Assembly (NCBI RefSeq): GCF_902459465.1
Contig: NC_047067.1
Coordinates: forward strand, 16,118,151-16,182,150
DNA: 64,000 nucleotides
Source of the DNA: Asterias rubens
Lineage: Eukaryota; Echinodermata; Asteroidea; Forcipulatida; Asteriidae
Reading direction: 5' to 3'
Every line of letters begins with the position of its first letter. The first letter of the stretch is position 1. The translations under genes and the position numbers were made by a program. The notes beneath the pieces are model-generated. The model was not told the DNA's origin. It did not search any database and saw only the letters and a list, made by a program, of their open reading frames with translations. Below are positions 1-10,287 of the stretch, one piece after another.

Positions 1-216
1 CTGAGGGCTTCAGACGCTCGGTCCCAGCGCCCTACCGTACTAGTGTTTAAGTAGTGTATATAGACCTACATTATACGAGAAATTATAACACACCTCTTGC
101 TTTTCCAATATTCTGTTTGGCTGAAACACGGTCACGTGGGATGAACTAATATAGGCTAGTGATCGCGCGCGCGTGTTTTGCGGGAATAGTGCCAGAGCGG
201 GCACTAGTCTTTGCAA

Positions 217-369
217 ATAGACCTTTTCGCAAATACTGGGGCGCGCGCGTAAGCTTGGAATTAGGTGCATTGTTGTCTAGCTGGTATCCAAATTTGATCC
301 ATATCTATCCCACTATGCACCTCATTCAACAGTCTGCGCTTGCGCATTGGTATTTGCGATAAGGTCTAT
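217..369. mobile_element. Short fold-back element (MITE)
   Basis: The two ends are inverted copies of each other: ATAGACCTT-TCGCAAATAC at the left and its reverse complement at the right, ending in AAGGTCTAT. The inside is GC-rich with a run of alternating CG. No coding potential is visible, so this is a non-autonomous DNA-transposon remnant. Confidence 0.6.
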
Positions 370-474
370 GGTGCCCGCGGTAACAGCGCCCTCTCTTGAT
401 TTGAACCGTGAACAAACTACAAAATTCCTTTTTCTGTTCTTATTTGACATTTTAAGACCGAGCTGTGTTATAAA

Positions 475-644
475 ACACATATTGACTGGCATAATTCGGT
501 AACTAGTGTACGTCTATTCCCCCTCGGGCCTGTGAGTGACCAGATGACCAGCCTATTTCCCTCGGCCGATCGCTCTTCTGGTCACTCAAAGTCCCTCGTG
601 GGAACAGACGTATACTAGTTACCTCGTTGCCAGCCAATATGTGT
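475..644. mobile_element. Short fold-back element (MITE)
   Basis: Inverted ends of about 45 bp begin ACACATATTGACTGGC on the left and return as its complement on the right. The sequence GTACGTCTATTCCC occurs inside the left arm and pairs with GGGAACAGACGTATAC on the right. There is no ORF. Confidence 0.6.
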
Positions 645-659
645 ATAATAATCAACGGT

Positions 660-1618
660 TTGTGCTTTTAACAACAGAGAAATTATGTTCAAATAATAAA
701 TAACTCTTTATTAGAAAAAACACTAACTCAAATACTTTCAAAATGACAATGAAAGCCCCTGTTGGTCCCTCTGAAAGTGCAATTTGATTGCAGATCTATC
801 CAGTACACTCAAAAGTTTGTTACGGATATACCTGACCTGCACCCGGGTACCTGCCCTGTATGGTATCCTGACAACATCAATATGGAACCACAGCAGAACC
901 TGACTATTTTTCACGTGAGATGTCCGTCGTCTGCTAGGTTTTGTGTATTGTTTTAAATTTGATTTTTCAGGGTGAAGGACTAAAAATTAGCCTTGGTATC
1001 CATCAATTTCGGATTCAGCACCCCCAAATTAGTTAAATCAAGTACGTATCTAACCAACTTTTACTCAAAAATGCCGCTCGAAGTTGCTGTTTTTTAAATC
1101 TGGTCTAGACTATGGTTGGCTCGTGATATCTGATGACGTTATTTGAATATTATCGCACCTCTTCATGAGGTTGTTCTGTCAGTACATGATAAATTAGCGT
1201 GTTTTTTCCTGTTCTTTATGGTTAAACTTGCTGAAGCATAACTGTCCAAGTTCAGCGCTTTTTCAATTCCCTCATTGACGGTCCAGTGGTGATGCTTGAC
1301 AGAAATCATTTTTGTTGTGGCCATGCTTTGTACACTGTTTTCTGCACTTGTGCAAACCTAACTGCGTTAAATGTATTTTGAATCATTTTAACAAACGAAT
1401 CGTTAGAACTCGGCATTGTGTTAGTCCATACTTGATTGTTTTGACCTCTGTCAATACGCTATGGATGTAGTGTATATAGGCCTTCGTGTACATGCCCATT
1501 ATTACCGTAGTGAAAAACTATCGGTAGCTTACACGGCGGAGGCTCAACGACTATATATAGTATACAACTTGCCAGACTCTATATGCTTTCCTTATCGCAC
1601 TGACCCGAAATGACAACA
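660..1618. other. Unassigned AT-rich stretch
   Basis: I see no gene, splice-flanked exon or clear repeat here. The one 64-codon open frame (762-956, plus) has no recognisable motif and no convincing splice sites. Confidence 0.4.
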
Positions 1619-1861
1619 GGGCCCAATTTCATAGAGCTGCTAAGCACAACAATTTGCTTAGCATGAAATTTCTTCCTTGATAACAACAGGATTACCAACC
1701 AAATTTCCAGGTGATTTTCAGGATAAGCAAACAACAGCTGAATACCAGTAACAAGCAATATGCAACAAATAGAAATTGTGTTGGTAATCCTGTTTTTATC
1801 AAGAAAGAAATTGCATGCTAGGTAAATTTTTGTGCTTAGCAGCGCTATGAAAATTGGGCCC
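1619..1861. mobile_element. GGGCCC-ended fold-back element, copy 1
   Basis: The left end reads GGGCCCAATTTCATAG and the right end is its inverted copy ending ATTGGGCCC. Both arms contain the words GCTAAGCACA and GATTACCAAC in mirror order. A copy of the same family lies at 11129-11369 and a decayed one near 63490, so it is a dispersed non-autonomous family. Confidence 0.65.
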
Positions 1862-1902
1862 AGGAGACCATACGAAAATTGAAATTTGAATTTCGCGCGA
1901 AG

Positions 1903-2380
1903 ATGGCGAACAGCCAATCAACAGCCGAAGCAAGTAGTATTCCTACAAAGGGCACATGAAGGCAACCGAGCCCCACACGAAGGCACCACGAAGATTGGGA
2001 ATTCCTATGGGGATTCTTAATGTATGTACAAGTTGCCATCCCAATGGCTTTACGAAGGGCAAATTGAACACGCAAATTCAACATGAAATTGACTCTTTAC
2101 AAGGTCTTATGGCATTTATTTTGAGTCATGCCAACGAATTTGCTAACGCTCATGGAATTGTTGCCGAAGCCTATAAGAAACTCCTCTGGCGGTCATTACT
2201 GTTGGCTTTAAAGATGCCCTCGGGAATGGTCCGATTTTTTTACGATCAAAGCCGAATGAACATTTCCGTTTTGATCGTGTGTCTATCTGGTTTCAATTTC
2301 GAGACAGTTTGACGCAATTTTCATTAGCGACTTACCGTATCAGCAATGATACATACCAAGTACGCGGAGTCTTATTTATT
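1903..2380 (+). pseudogene. Possible broken coding remnant, unidentified
   Basis: An ATG at 1903 opens a short frame. After a frame change a 119-codon open frame (1956-2312) follows, with protein-like composition, for example QIQHEIDSLQGLMAFIL. A third frame stays open until about 2390. Three overlapping open frames in series suggest an old gene or transposase interrupted by frameshifts. I recognise no family and see no convincing splice sites. It may be chance. Confidence 0.25.
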
Positions 2381-2389
2381 ACTTAAGTT

Positions 2390-3250
2390 TAATTATATTC
2401 ATACCTAAGTATGGGTCGGTGGATGATAAATAATTACCCAATAACAAAACGAGCACTATTGTATTGCATTCCTTTGTATTTTAAAATGCGCCTCTGGACA
2501 AGTTGTTTTGAAGTTATTATAAACAAACATTTGTCTTCTTCTTTTTTTTCACACCAAGCTGTTATGTTTTACTTAAATATTCCAGCAGAAAAAACATCTT
2601 CCTCTGTGGTGGATGTGTGTCAAACTATGTTTTAATACATCTATTGAACAACCGTACTTAAAGTACAAATTGTGGTCATTCAAAACGGTATTGGAAAATA
2701 ATTTGTACGTGTAAATGATTATAAATTTCACTCTATATACACTCTATTCACTCTATATAATGACATATACAAATATTTTGCACATTAAAATAAAATTGTG
2801 TATATTTATTTAAAAGTACTTTTTGTTTTAATTTAGTAGTTTGTATATTTACATTGAATTGTCAAAATTACCCATTAAATAAACTATAATGAGAACTGGA
2901 GAGCCTTGATGTGAACTAAATAAACTAAAGCGTGAGGAGTAACGGACGAGAAAACATTCAAAACTTGAAATCATGGTACGTTTATGCAAATTAGGGACAT
3001 GCGCAGTTATGTGGTTTTCCGAACAAGAAAAGCACTGTAATTATAGTGGCTTGGAAATAACCTACAATACCTTACAGTTACATGGTAGGATCATGGAGGA
3101 AGATTAAGCGTTATCGACAACACGGCTAGGGCTCAGACTAGTACAATAATTGAGTGACTGCGGGAGTTGCTTTAGGCCTACGCTATTGGCTTCAACTGGG
3201 AGCTGATGTGAAGGCAGACGCAATCATTGTAGTCCAAGACGACTTAAAGC
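2390..3250. other. AT-rich stretch, nothing recognised
   Basis: This stretch lies beyond the 3' end of the EF-hand gene. The ORFs are short and AT-driven. I can support no gene or repeat family here. Confidence 0.4.
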
Positions 3251-3254
3251 CCAG

Positions 3255-3421
3255 CCGTCGATTTCACAAAACTCTTCTTAACTTAGGATTAATCTTATGA
3301 CTTAGGACGAGTCCCAACCCTGCACTGTAGCATGCAGACCTTAAGATTAATCCTAAGTTAGGACGAGTAACTCATCCTAACTCGAGATAAGACGAGTCCT
3401 AACTCTTTGTGAAATCGACGG
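3255..3421. mobile_element. CCGTCGATTTCACAAA fold-back element, copy 1
   Basis: The terminal inverted repeat is CCGTCGATTTCACAAA on the left and TTTGTGAAATCGACGG on the right. Inside are repeated words of the type CTTAGGA-ACGAGTC. A second copy (30377-30528) interrupts a LINE, which shows the family was mobile. Confidence 0.7.
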
Positions 3422-3920
3422 CAGGTCACGCAGATAAAGAAAGCGAAAGGAATTTCCATAATAATATAATTCGTTTTCAATGGTACTTTAGTATTGTATG
3501 AACCGGGCTTCAAGATTCTGTCATCGGGTTATAACGATATATACTGGGCTTTAACCGTGTTCTCGAAACACCCATTGAAGTTTGATCACATTTTTCGTTG
3601 GCCCGCTGCAATGTATGCGCAGAACACCTTCTGGAAGTTGGTTCTCAACGTTTCTGACGGAATATATTGTGGCTGTAGTGAGCGCCAGTATCGCTGGTTC
3701 TCTTCAACCTTGTTTTTGGCCAAGTCGTGGTAGTATTCTTGCTTTGCATCCGATATCTATAGGGGGTGCAACAGTCAAGTATAACCACATTATTATTATA
3801 AAGTGATGTTTAATTTATCATTAGAATGTAAACAAATTATCTTTATATTAAACTCTCACTTGGTGTACCAACCGTTTCCACAAAAAAAGGTAAAGGACTA
3901 TAATAAGAAATGCAATCAAC

Positions 3921-3926
3921 TTTATT
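3921..3926 (-). promoter_or_regulatory. Poly(A) signal of the EF-hand gene
   Basis: AATAAA on the minus strand lies about 335 bp downstream of the predicted stop codon (4260-4262). The stretch between is AT-rich and would be the 3' UTR. It is the best candidate signal; no cDNA evidence is available. Confidence 0.5.
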
Positions 3927-4259
3927 GCCTAATAATTGTTAATATTAATGTTTTAACAGATGCTACACATTAAACAAACATGCGTTGTGCGATTATTGCA
4001 AACAATAATATCAACCAAAATGACATATTAAAGCACATGCAACCAGTATCCCGAGGTATTTGGTGAACGTCGTGAGAAATGTTATAATTAAGATACAACC
4101 CAAGGAATTAACTTTTCAAACATCATTAAATGTTTAAACCTCTAGAAAAACATAAAATTTGTATGTATCGTTCATCAATATTATATCTGATCACTTTGCG
4201 AAATTTTGATAATATAAATTCAAAGGCTCAGCTGACCATGATTTGTATTGAATTCACAA

Positions 4260-4415
4260 TTAGAGTTTTACCCTCTTCCTGATTGATGCCAGATCTTCCA
4301 TAGTAAGGACTGATTTTCTCTGAGGTAGGCGGGCAGCAATGCTTTTAATGCGGGGTTTGATCCAACCAAGTCGAGGTTTGGAGGCTGGTTTTAATATGCT
4401 GGTGATGTCGGTATT
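4260..4415 (-). CDS. EF-hand gene exon 8 (stop)
   Basis: The acceptor gttgcaag|AAT is phase 0. Fifty-one codons of basic sequence (for example ASKPRLGWIKPRIKSIAARL) end at TAA. An AGG|gtaaaa within the last codons could act as another donor, but the AATAAA at 3921-3926 favours this as the terminal exon. Confidence 0.72.
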   Translation of the reverse strand, partial: NTDITSILKPASKPRLGWIKPRIKSIAARLPQRKSVLTMEDLASIRKRVKL

Positions 4416-7400
4416 CTTGCAACTATGGGTAACCTACGGTAATAAACACAAGTTTCAATTGGAATCAATAAATGACAACGAAAAACTATAGAGAAACTAT
4501 AATAATTGTTCATTTCTTTGAAACAAAAGGCCGGAACAGTGGATGAATATTAATGTGACATGCAATTTTTCCAAAGATGTTTGCGGAAATATTTGCGACG
4601 TCCCAAATAATTATTTGCAGTGGTATTTTGTGATAATATTTGCAATTAATTTGCACCTATATTTGCTTTGTGTGATGTCCCTTCAACATGAAGTTGATCG
4701 GAATGGTTACCATACCTCACGTTGACTCTTGGTGTATTTTTCTGTCTCGTCACTATCACTCGATGGAGGTAGATGTACAAACAGGCGAATCTTTCCAGTA
4801 CGTCTGCGGCGCTGTTCAATTGGAGGCTCTTTTTTCTTGACATTCTTTACAGGGGGACCGGTCAGGAAAATGTGAAGAGGCTGGGCGTAGGGACTTTTAA
4901 GATCATTCCCTTCAGGATACAAACAGTTTATTGTCATGAGTATAACAATATTGTCTGAGATTTAAGCGATATCGTCTGCTCACCTTTAGATGGGTTGCAC
5001 ATGAAATCATTGGCCGACAACTTTGATGAGACATAGTTGAGCACGCGGGTACTTTTCATCAACGATGGCGGCCAATCAACAGCTATAATTCTTCTTTTTG
5101 GACCGTGAAACACCCCAATTTACTTGCAAACGCTGACTCGTGCACAAATTGCTGGAAATATTGGTCGTTATCTCTGAACCCAATTGACCAACAGGCCCTT
5201 GTACAACAAATGTTTGATTTATGTATGTACACCATGGATCTACATACCCTGATTACTAGCTTGAAGTCGCTCAAGGTGTCTGGCTAACTGCTTTTCCGTT
5301 AAACCAATTAGCCTTGCTCCAGCTGCATAATGCATCACTACATGAGGTGCGTTAACTCGTCTGTACTTGTTCTTGTAATACCTGATATTTGTATTAATTT
5401 TATAATATATTAATGGTGAACAGCGATAGTCGACCAACTCAGATACTATACTAGGCACCTTTAGATTCGGTTGAACGTGGACCTTATTCTCGTCGACCAC
5501 AGCTGTGGTTTTTCCAAGTGACGTCATAACCATAGTTTTGGGGTCGCGTCTCTATGAGGCGCCAAGTGTAAACTTATTATTTAACTCAATTATTTACATA
5601 TAATTCATGATATAACCAGAATTCATTATTCATCCATTATGTTACCGTGTATTTACAAATAATTAATTTTACACCACACGATTATATATGCGTACAAGTA
5701 GAATTTGAAACTGTGCATCTGTGCATGGAAAGGTTTGCGGAAAGAAAGTGTTATGACTATCTCTCATGAGTTGGGTGGTTCTGAAAAGAACCGTTGGTTT
5801 CAACTCGACGTTTCGATCTCGATCAGAGCATACTGATCGAAACGTCGAGTTGAAACCAACGGTTCTTTTCAGAACCACACCAACTCATCAGAGATAGTCA
5901 TTACATTGTGTTACCACAAACCTATGTATATATATAATTGTACGAAGCTTTGCACGGGTGATACACACCGCAAGCGGAGAGAATCATACTGGGTTCACCA
6001 AGTCAAGACAGTCAAACCCTTTGTACAAAACATAAACACTGGTGTTAAATAACTTCCTATTACCCTCCATTTCACTCCTGCCAGAGTATTTATTGGTTGT
6101 CACCGACTGTATTAATTAGAGTAAGGACAGAAATTTAGTAACCCGTTTTTTCCACAGCCCTCATACCTATTTTTAATATCACTCTACCTTTGATCTTGCT
6201 ATTCTTTATTAATTTACCATTGTTAGTTGCATCGTGAAGCAAATTGCATGCTCTCTAATCCTACCCTTTTCCTGCATTGTTATATATTTCCCTGCATAGT
6301 TATACATACAATTATGCCGTGCGTTGTTTTATATACAATACCAGTCCTACCACTTTTATGGTCTATTAATCCATCCTTTCATACTGACCATCCTGTGTCC
6401 TCATACTCCTATTGGTTCATAGCAAGGGTCGTAAAGCGCCTGCGCCTACTGCGCTAATGGCTATTTTCCCGTATTTTCTGGATTCTTTCCTTAATCCCTT
6501 GCCTCCTTTGTCTAATAATTGATACGTATTTGTTCGTACAAATTAATGTCTCTTATCTGAAGAAGATCCAATTTGGATCGAAAGCTAAAATGATGAAAAA
6601 TATTTATTTGATTAGTAAGAATAGTTAAATTTGCTCATGCAATTTTGGATTTAACTATTTGATAACTTTCATTATAAAGGGCAATGAAAGCTTTCTTACA
6701 ATTATATACAATATGTTGTAAAAAGTAAAATTTGTAAATGAAAGTAAAATAATAGATGAATATGAATTGAATGTTATGTTATGGATTGTATGTAAATACG
6801 TCATGCTGATGCTTTGCGCATTCGTCAAGCCGTTACCAATGTTTGGTGTGGACGTTTGTTTGGGAAAAAACACCCAGATGTCACTCAACAAAAAAGACCA
6901 GCGCGAGTGGCTATGCAGCGAAGCGCCTTGACTAAAGGCTAGCATTATAACCCGAATCTAATGTCCCTATTATGTTGTCTGAACTGACACTACTGCCAAA
7001 CGGTCAATAAAGACAAGTTGAGTTTGAGGCACACAATGCAATTAACTTGCCCTTACTCTAAATTGAACCTGATAAGTCAACATGTGTAGAAAGTCAATAA
7101 GTTGTTGAGAAACCTTTTTTCAAAGAATGGATTCCTGTGAAAAAGAAGCACTCCATCTAGACAGCTCACGCCTAGTGACTGCGAGACTACGCTAATGGTG
7201 TAGGTCCACATATTATTTACAAACAGAAGCACATCTCGATCATAGTGTGCCAAGGATGTTAATTAATATTTTTAAAAAATCATTGTAGTGCATTAACACC
7301 TCATCTTGTCTGAAAGATCTGGCTACAAGTTACCCATCTACATTCAGTAAACATATTAATATATCTTTTATCATGCACAGAATCGGCAACTATTATACAA

Positions 7401-10287
7401 ACCCGACAATTTCGTCCATTTGCTTCAGAGCTGATGATTTCATGAACTGCGTGAGTGCATCAAAGAGGATGTGACCTCGCCCTGCAAGTTCCCGTGGACC
7501 CTCCCCTTCGTGTTTAGATGCTGATCAGGAATGGACAAAAATAAAGATTTGCAATTTGTCGAAAGTTATCAAAATCATCTACACATATTTTGTGAAATGG
7601 AAATAAATGTTGCTTTTGCAAAAATTATATAAAAAGATTATTTAACTCGGCTTTTATTATTACTTTGTTAGTATAATTTACAGTAAACTCCCGAGTTGAT
7701 CAAGATAATAGTTAGGGTCTATACCTACCAAACATTTCAAGAAACTTCTCTGTGTTGGTCATCATATTGAGGAATTCCTCAAAGTCGATTTCGCCGCTAC
7801 CTACATAGTAGGATACAGAGTAGAACGTTGTTTCAAGGTTGACCAATGGAATGCTACTGAGTTAAAGCCATTCATGTGTTTCTTAAGCCCTGTTCGCATT
7901 TGACTTAATTTGGCTAAACTAACCGAGCCAATGGGTAACTTTTACCCATTTTAAGTCCAATGCGATCAGCCCAGGAAGTTTTCCTCCCAGGTAACTTACC
8001 TGACCCGAATGGCTAGTTAAACCGAGCCAAAGGTGCCCGGTTAAATTGACCAGGTTAGTTTAACCGAGCCGAAAAGTCCAATGCGAACGCGGTCAGGGTA
8101 AAAGCCGTCCCGGTAAAAAGCCACATCCGGTCCCCGATCTACCTGCAGCCACGTGATTGTGTGATGACACATCGTTCATCGTGCATTGTGTACATGGACG
8201 GAAGCTCGGTTGCACTCAATGCATTCTCGCTGTCAAAGGTCACTACGATAGCGCCCTCTTACGTTTTTCTTAAGTTAGTGGATATGTGTTTTACCGATCG
8301 TGTCGGTTAGTTTACCCACGTCAATAATCCAAGTGCGGACGCTGGTAAGTTTCCCCTTTCGGAATGTTAACCACTGTCTCGGTAAAACGTTAGTCCAATG
8401 CGAACACGGCTTTATTTTTATTTACACGGCTGTTCCATTCCATGGGATAACTGGTCTCGGGATAAAAACACAAACATGATACAATTAAAAGGAACATTAC
8501 ATAACACAAAATAGTTGCTGGCACCTTTGGTAATCCACCATATACATAAACTGACAAACCTGTAGAGGTTTGTGATTGATCGACCATCTGTGTATGGCAA
8601 GCCATATGCCCAATAATTCGATAAACACTGTTTATCGCCGATAAACACTGTTTTTCGACCGATAAAAACTGTTTTTCGAGATAAACACTGTTTTTCGAGA
8701 TAAACACTGTTTATCAATTGATAAACAAATTGATAAACACTGTTTATCAAAAAACTATGTGTTTATCGAGCGATAAACACAGTTTTTCGATGTGATAAAC
8801 AGAGTTTTTCGATGAACACTGTTTATCAAGTGATAAACACTGTTTATCGAAAAACTATGTTTAACGAGCGGTAAACAGAGTTTTTCGAGGTGATAAACAG
8901 AGTTTTTCGATAAACAGTGTTTATCGGTCGATAAACACAGTATATATATACACATGTATTCGCAGAAACGTTATTTGCCATGCATGCATTTTAGAGTACA
9001 GACTAACCGTCTTTATCAATGGCCTGTAGGACTTCCTTGATCTCGTCCACTGAGAGGTGAATATCCACAGAGTTTAGTGCTTCAGCAAGCTCCTCTGCGT
9101 CTATGCTACCTCCACCATTACTGTCAAATAAGTCAAAGGCTTCCTTGAAAGCTGAGGTCAAAAGAAAACGTTATCATACCATGTAGGTCAATGAGTTTGT
9201 TTCCTACTCAGCAAACCTACCGACGAATTGGACGTCTTCTCTAAAAAATCAACGCATGGGTACACTCATGATCATATAGTGCGATTACGTAGTCAGATTA
9301 TGTCTTCATGGTCTAACGACTTTGAATAATGTTTTGACATTGATGATATTTACACCATTGCGACTTTTGGTCCCCCTCTACGTTCGTCTTACCTGCTTTT
9401 TGCTCTGCTGTGAGGGCAGGCTCGGGTTCCTTTACCTTTGGAGTCACGCTGGTCCTTCGTGTTGCAGCTGGTGTAGATACTCCATGCATAGGCAGTGTGC
9501 TGTTCCGTCTTACACTCATCCGCCTCTGTTGAGGTGCGCTTGGAAATTCGGGAAGCGTGTTTGGCCGGCGAACCTGTCAACATTTTAATACAATTACAAG
9601 AAGAAAAAAGTGGAACAACTAAAAGGCAGTGGACACAATTTTTGTAATTACTCAAAATACTGTTTAGCATGCAACCTATACTTGGTAACGAGTAATGGGG
9701 AGTTGTTGGTAACATAATTTGCGAGAAAGTAAATTTTCCATGAATTTTATTTCGAGAACTCAGAATTAGTACACAACGTCGTGTGACAATGGTGTTTTTC
9801 GTTTTTTATTATCTCACAACTTCGACGACCAACTGAGCTCAAACTTTCAAAGCTTTGTTATTGAATGCATATGTCTGAGAAAGACTGTTCGGAGTTTGGC
9901 GAAAGGTATTGAGATCTAAGCTATTTGTCATTATGGAGATGAAACATTCGCACGCTATCCTACCTGTAGATTAATACTGCCACGTCTCGTTCGTTTGTTT
10001 CCGGCCATCTTATCTTCATCTTGTTTAACAGGTGTGGCACTTCTAGTTTGCCTTTCAACGGACGGTGTATGTCTTTTAGAAGACGAGGCAGTGGTTGGTG
10101 TCGTATTTGCGGTATCAGCTGTCGTTTCTTCCTCCGTATCCTCCTCTATGATTCCACCGTCTAAATAATGCGAAAACCCCTGGGCATTGGATGGCTCGTT
10201 CCCTGATGTGTTACCGGACTCCAATGTGTTCTGTGTATCACTTGCGTGTATATAAACTGCACCCCTCCTCCCCGAGGCTTCGTCCAT
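4260..10287 (-). CDS. Eight-exon EF-hand protein gene (predicted 440 aa)
   Basis: Exons on the minus strand are 10287-9964, 9573-9393, 9151-9008, 7800-7729, 7520-7403, 5381-5248, 4909-4716 and 4415-4260. All introns are GT-AG, the phases (0,1,1,1,2,1,0) match at every junction, and the exon lengths sum to 441 codons including the stop. Residues 1-168 are polar and low-complexity, rich in T, S, E and basic clusters. Two canonical EF-hand loops follow at about 178-189 (DSNGGGSIDAEE) and 214-225 (DKDGSGEIDFEE), with calcium ligands at positions 1, 3, 5, 7, 9 and 12. A helical region at about 265-324 contains HYAAGARLIGLTEK, then a basic, proline-rich tail. The EF-hand pair resembles calmodulin, centrin or troponin C, so calcium binding is expected. 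The N- and C-terminal regions match no family I know. Introns hold several mobile elements. An extra short exon cannot be excluded. Confidence 0.85.
4545..4690. repeat. Decayed TTTGCAAATA-type repeat in intron 7
   Basis: Degenerate repeats of AAATATTTGCGA and TTTGCA words end near GATGTCCCTTCA. These are the same words and edge found in the 57982-59324 fold-back element, so this is probably an old copy of it. Confidence 0.5.
4716..4909 (-). CDS. EF-hand gene exon 7
   Basis: The acceptor cctgaag|GGAAT is phase 1 and the donor CGTGAG|gtatgg is phase 0. It encodes SPYAQPLHIFLTGPP, then a strongly basic stretch (KKKEPP, QRRRRTGK) and an acidic serine cluster (SSDSDETEK). Without splicing the frame would end three codons later at 4707. 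Confidence 0.75.
5248..5381 (-). CDS. EF-hand gene exon 6
   Basis: The acceptor atatcag|GTATT is phase 2 and the donor AATCAGG|gtatgt is phase 1. It encodes YYKNKYRRVNAPHVVMHYAA followed by GARLIGLTEKQLARHLERL, a compact basic helical segment that reads as conserved protein. No known domain is recognised. Confidence 0.78.
5755..5900. mobile_element. Long near-perfect hairpin with GAAACGTCGAG motif
   Basis: Arms of about 63 bp run GACTATCTCTCATGAG to CGTTTCGAT, and back as their complement after an 18 bp loop. The text ATCGAAACGTCGAGTTGAAA resembles sequence at the ends of Penelope-like elements (from memory). It lies in intron 5 of the EF-hand gene. Confidence 0.6.
6040..6600 (+). mobile_element. 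Probable Penelope-like element 3' region
   Basis: This non-coding block of intron 5 ends with CTGAAGA, a GATCC/GGATC stem and GAAA (6557-6583), the arrangement expected of a hammerhead-like motif in Penelope-like element termini. No reverse transcriptase frame lies beside it, so only the terminal part is present. Identification rests on this motif and on memory of similar sequences. Confidence 0.4.
6557..6583 (+). ncRNA. Hammerhead-like core motif
   Basis: CTGAAGA, then GATCC-AATTT-GGATC as a short stem-loop, then GAAA. This matches the order of the conserved hammerhead core (CUGANGA, stem II, GAAA), with one unpaired A before the stem. The other stems and the cleavage site are not clearly present, so it may be inactive or coincidental. 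Confidence 0.3.
7403..7520 (-). CDS. EF-hand gene exon 5
   Basis: The acceptor gatcag|CATC is phase 1. The donor GTCGG|gtttgt is weaker than its neighbours but joins in frame to exon 6 (phase 2). It encodes a helical segment with ILFDALTQFMKSSALKQMDE. If the donor is not used, the frame stops at 7393, giving a shorter C-terminus. Confidence 0.7.
7729..7800 (-). CDS. EF-hand gene exon 4 (second EF-hand)
   Basis: The acceptor is atgtag|GTAGC and the donor is TTTG|gtaggt, phase 1 at both ends (72 bp). It completes the second loop (GSGEIDFEE) and its exiting helix EFLNMMTNTEKFLEMF. Confidence 0.88.
7886..8411. mobile_element. Harbinger-type MITE with TTA target duplication
   Basis: The element starts AGCCCTGTTCGCATTTGACT and ends in the inverted copy AGTCCAATGCGAACACGGCT. 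TTA flanks both sides (7883-7885 and 8412-8414), the three-base duplication typical of PIF/Harbinger elements. There are internal inverted pieces (TAACCGAGCC words) and no transposase. It sits in intron 3 of the EF-hand gene. Confidence 0.7.
8595..8942. repeat. CGATAAAC palindrome array, copy 1
   Basis: About 20 variants of CGATAAACACTGTTTATCG are packed nearly end to end, so the stretch can fold into many small hairpins or one long one. The left flank reads TGGCAAGCCATATGCCCAAT. The same flank and array occur inverted at 16745-17035, so this is a mobile or copied unit rather than a simple satellite. ORFs through it (rich in NSVYR-type words) are repeat artefacts. Confidence 0.8.
9008..9151 (-). 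CDS. EF-hand gene exon 3 (first EF-hand)
   Basis: The acceptor is cctcag|CTTTC and the donor is GACG|gttagt, phase 1 at both ends (144 bp). It encodes helix E, the full first loop (DSNGGGSIDAEE) and the entering helix plus first residues of the second loop. This is the strongest protein-level match in the window. Confidence 0.9.
9393..9573 (-). CDS. EF-hand gene exon 2
   Basis: The acceptor gttgacag|GTT is phase 0 and the donor GCAG|gtaaga is phase 1. It encodes a basic, S/T/P-rich segment ending ALTAEQKA, the lead-in helix to the first EF-hand, as in calmodulin-type proteins. Two other frames are open across the exon and are shadows. Confidence 0.8.
9624..9895. mobile_element. TTAA-family MITE, truncated copy in intron 1
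   Basis: It begins AAGGCAGTGGACACAATTTT and follows the order of the complete element at 25095-25474 (GAGAAAG block, TCGTGTGACAA, TTATCTC, TGAGCTCAAA, ATGCATATG). The right terminus is missing. Confidence 0.6.
9964..10287 (-). CDS. EF-hand gene exon 1 (start codon)
   Basis: The ATG at 10287 opens a 108-codon frame ending INLQ at a CAG|gtagga donor (phase 0). The encoded segment is acidic and threonine-rich, then basic (KRTRRGS), and is probably disordered. This ATG is the first in the open frame, and AT-rich sequence without coding character lies just upstream. Confidence 0.75.

Noticed and set aside
4543..4725. 60-codon plus frame
   Set aside because: Lies in intron 7 of the EF-hand gene over decayed TTTGCAAATA repeats.
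5083..5287. Frames on both strands around 5083-5287
   Set aside because: They overlap the 3' edge of exon 6 and intron 6 and have no independent support.
8390..8955. Minus-strand frames with NSVYR or KQCLS words
   Set aside because: Direct translation of the CGATAAAC palindrome array.
9322..9588. Plus-strand 88-codon frame
   Set aside because: Shadow of exon 2 of the EF-hand gene on the opposite strand.
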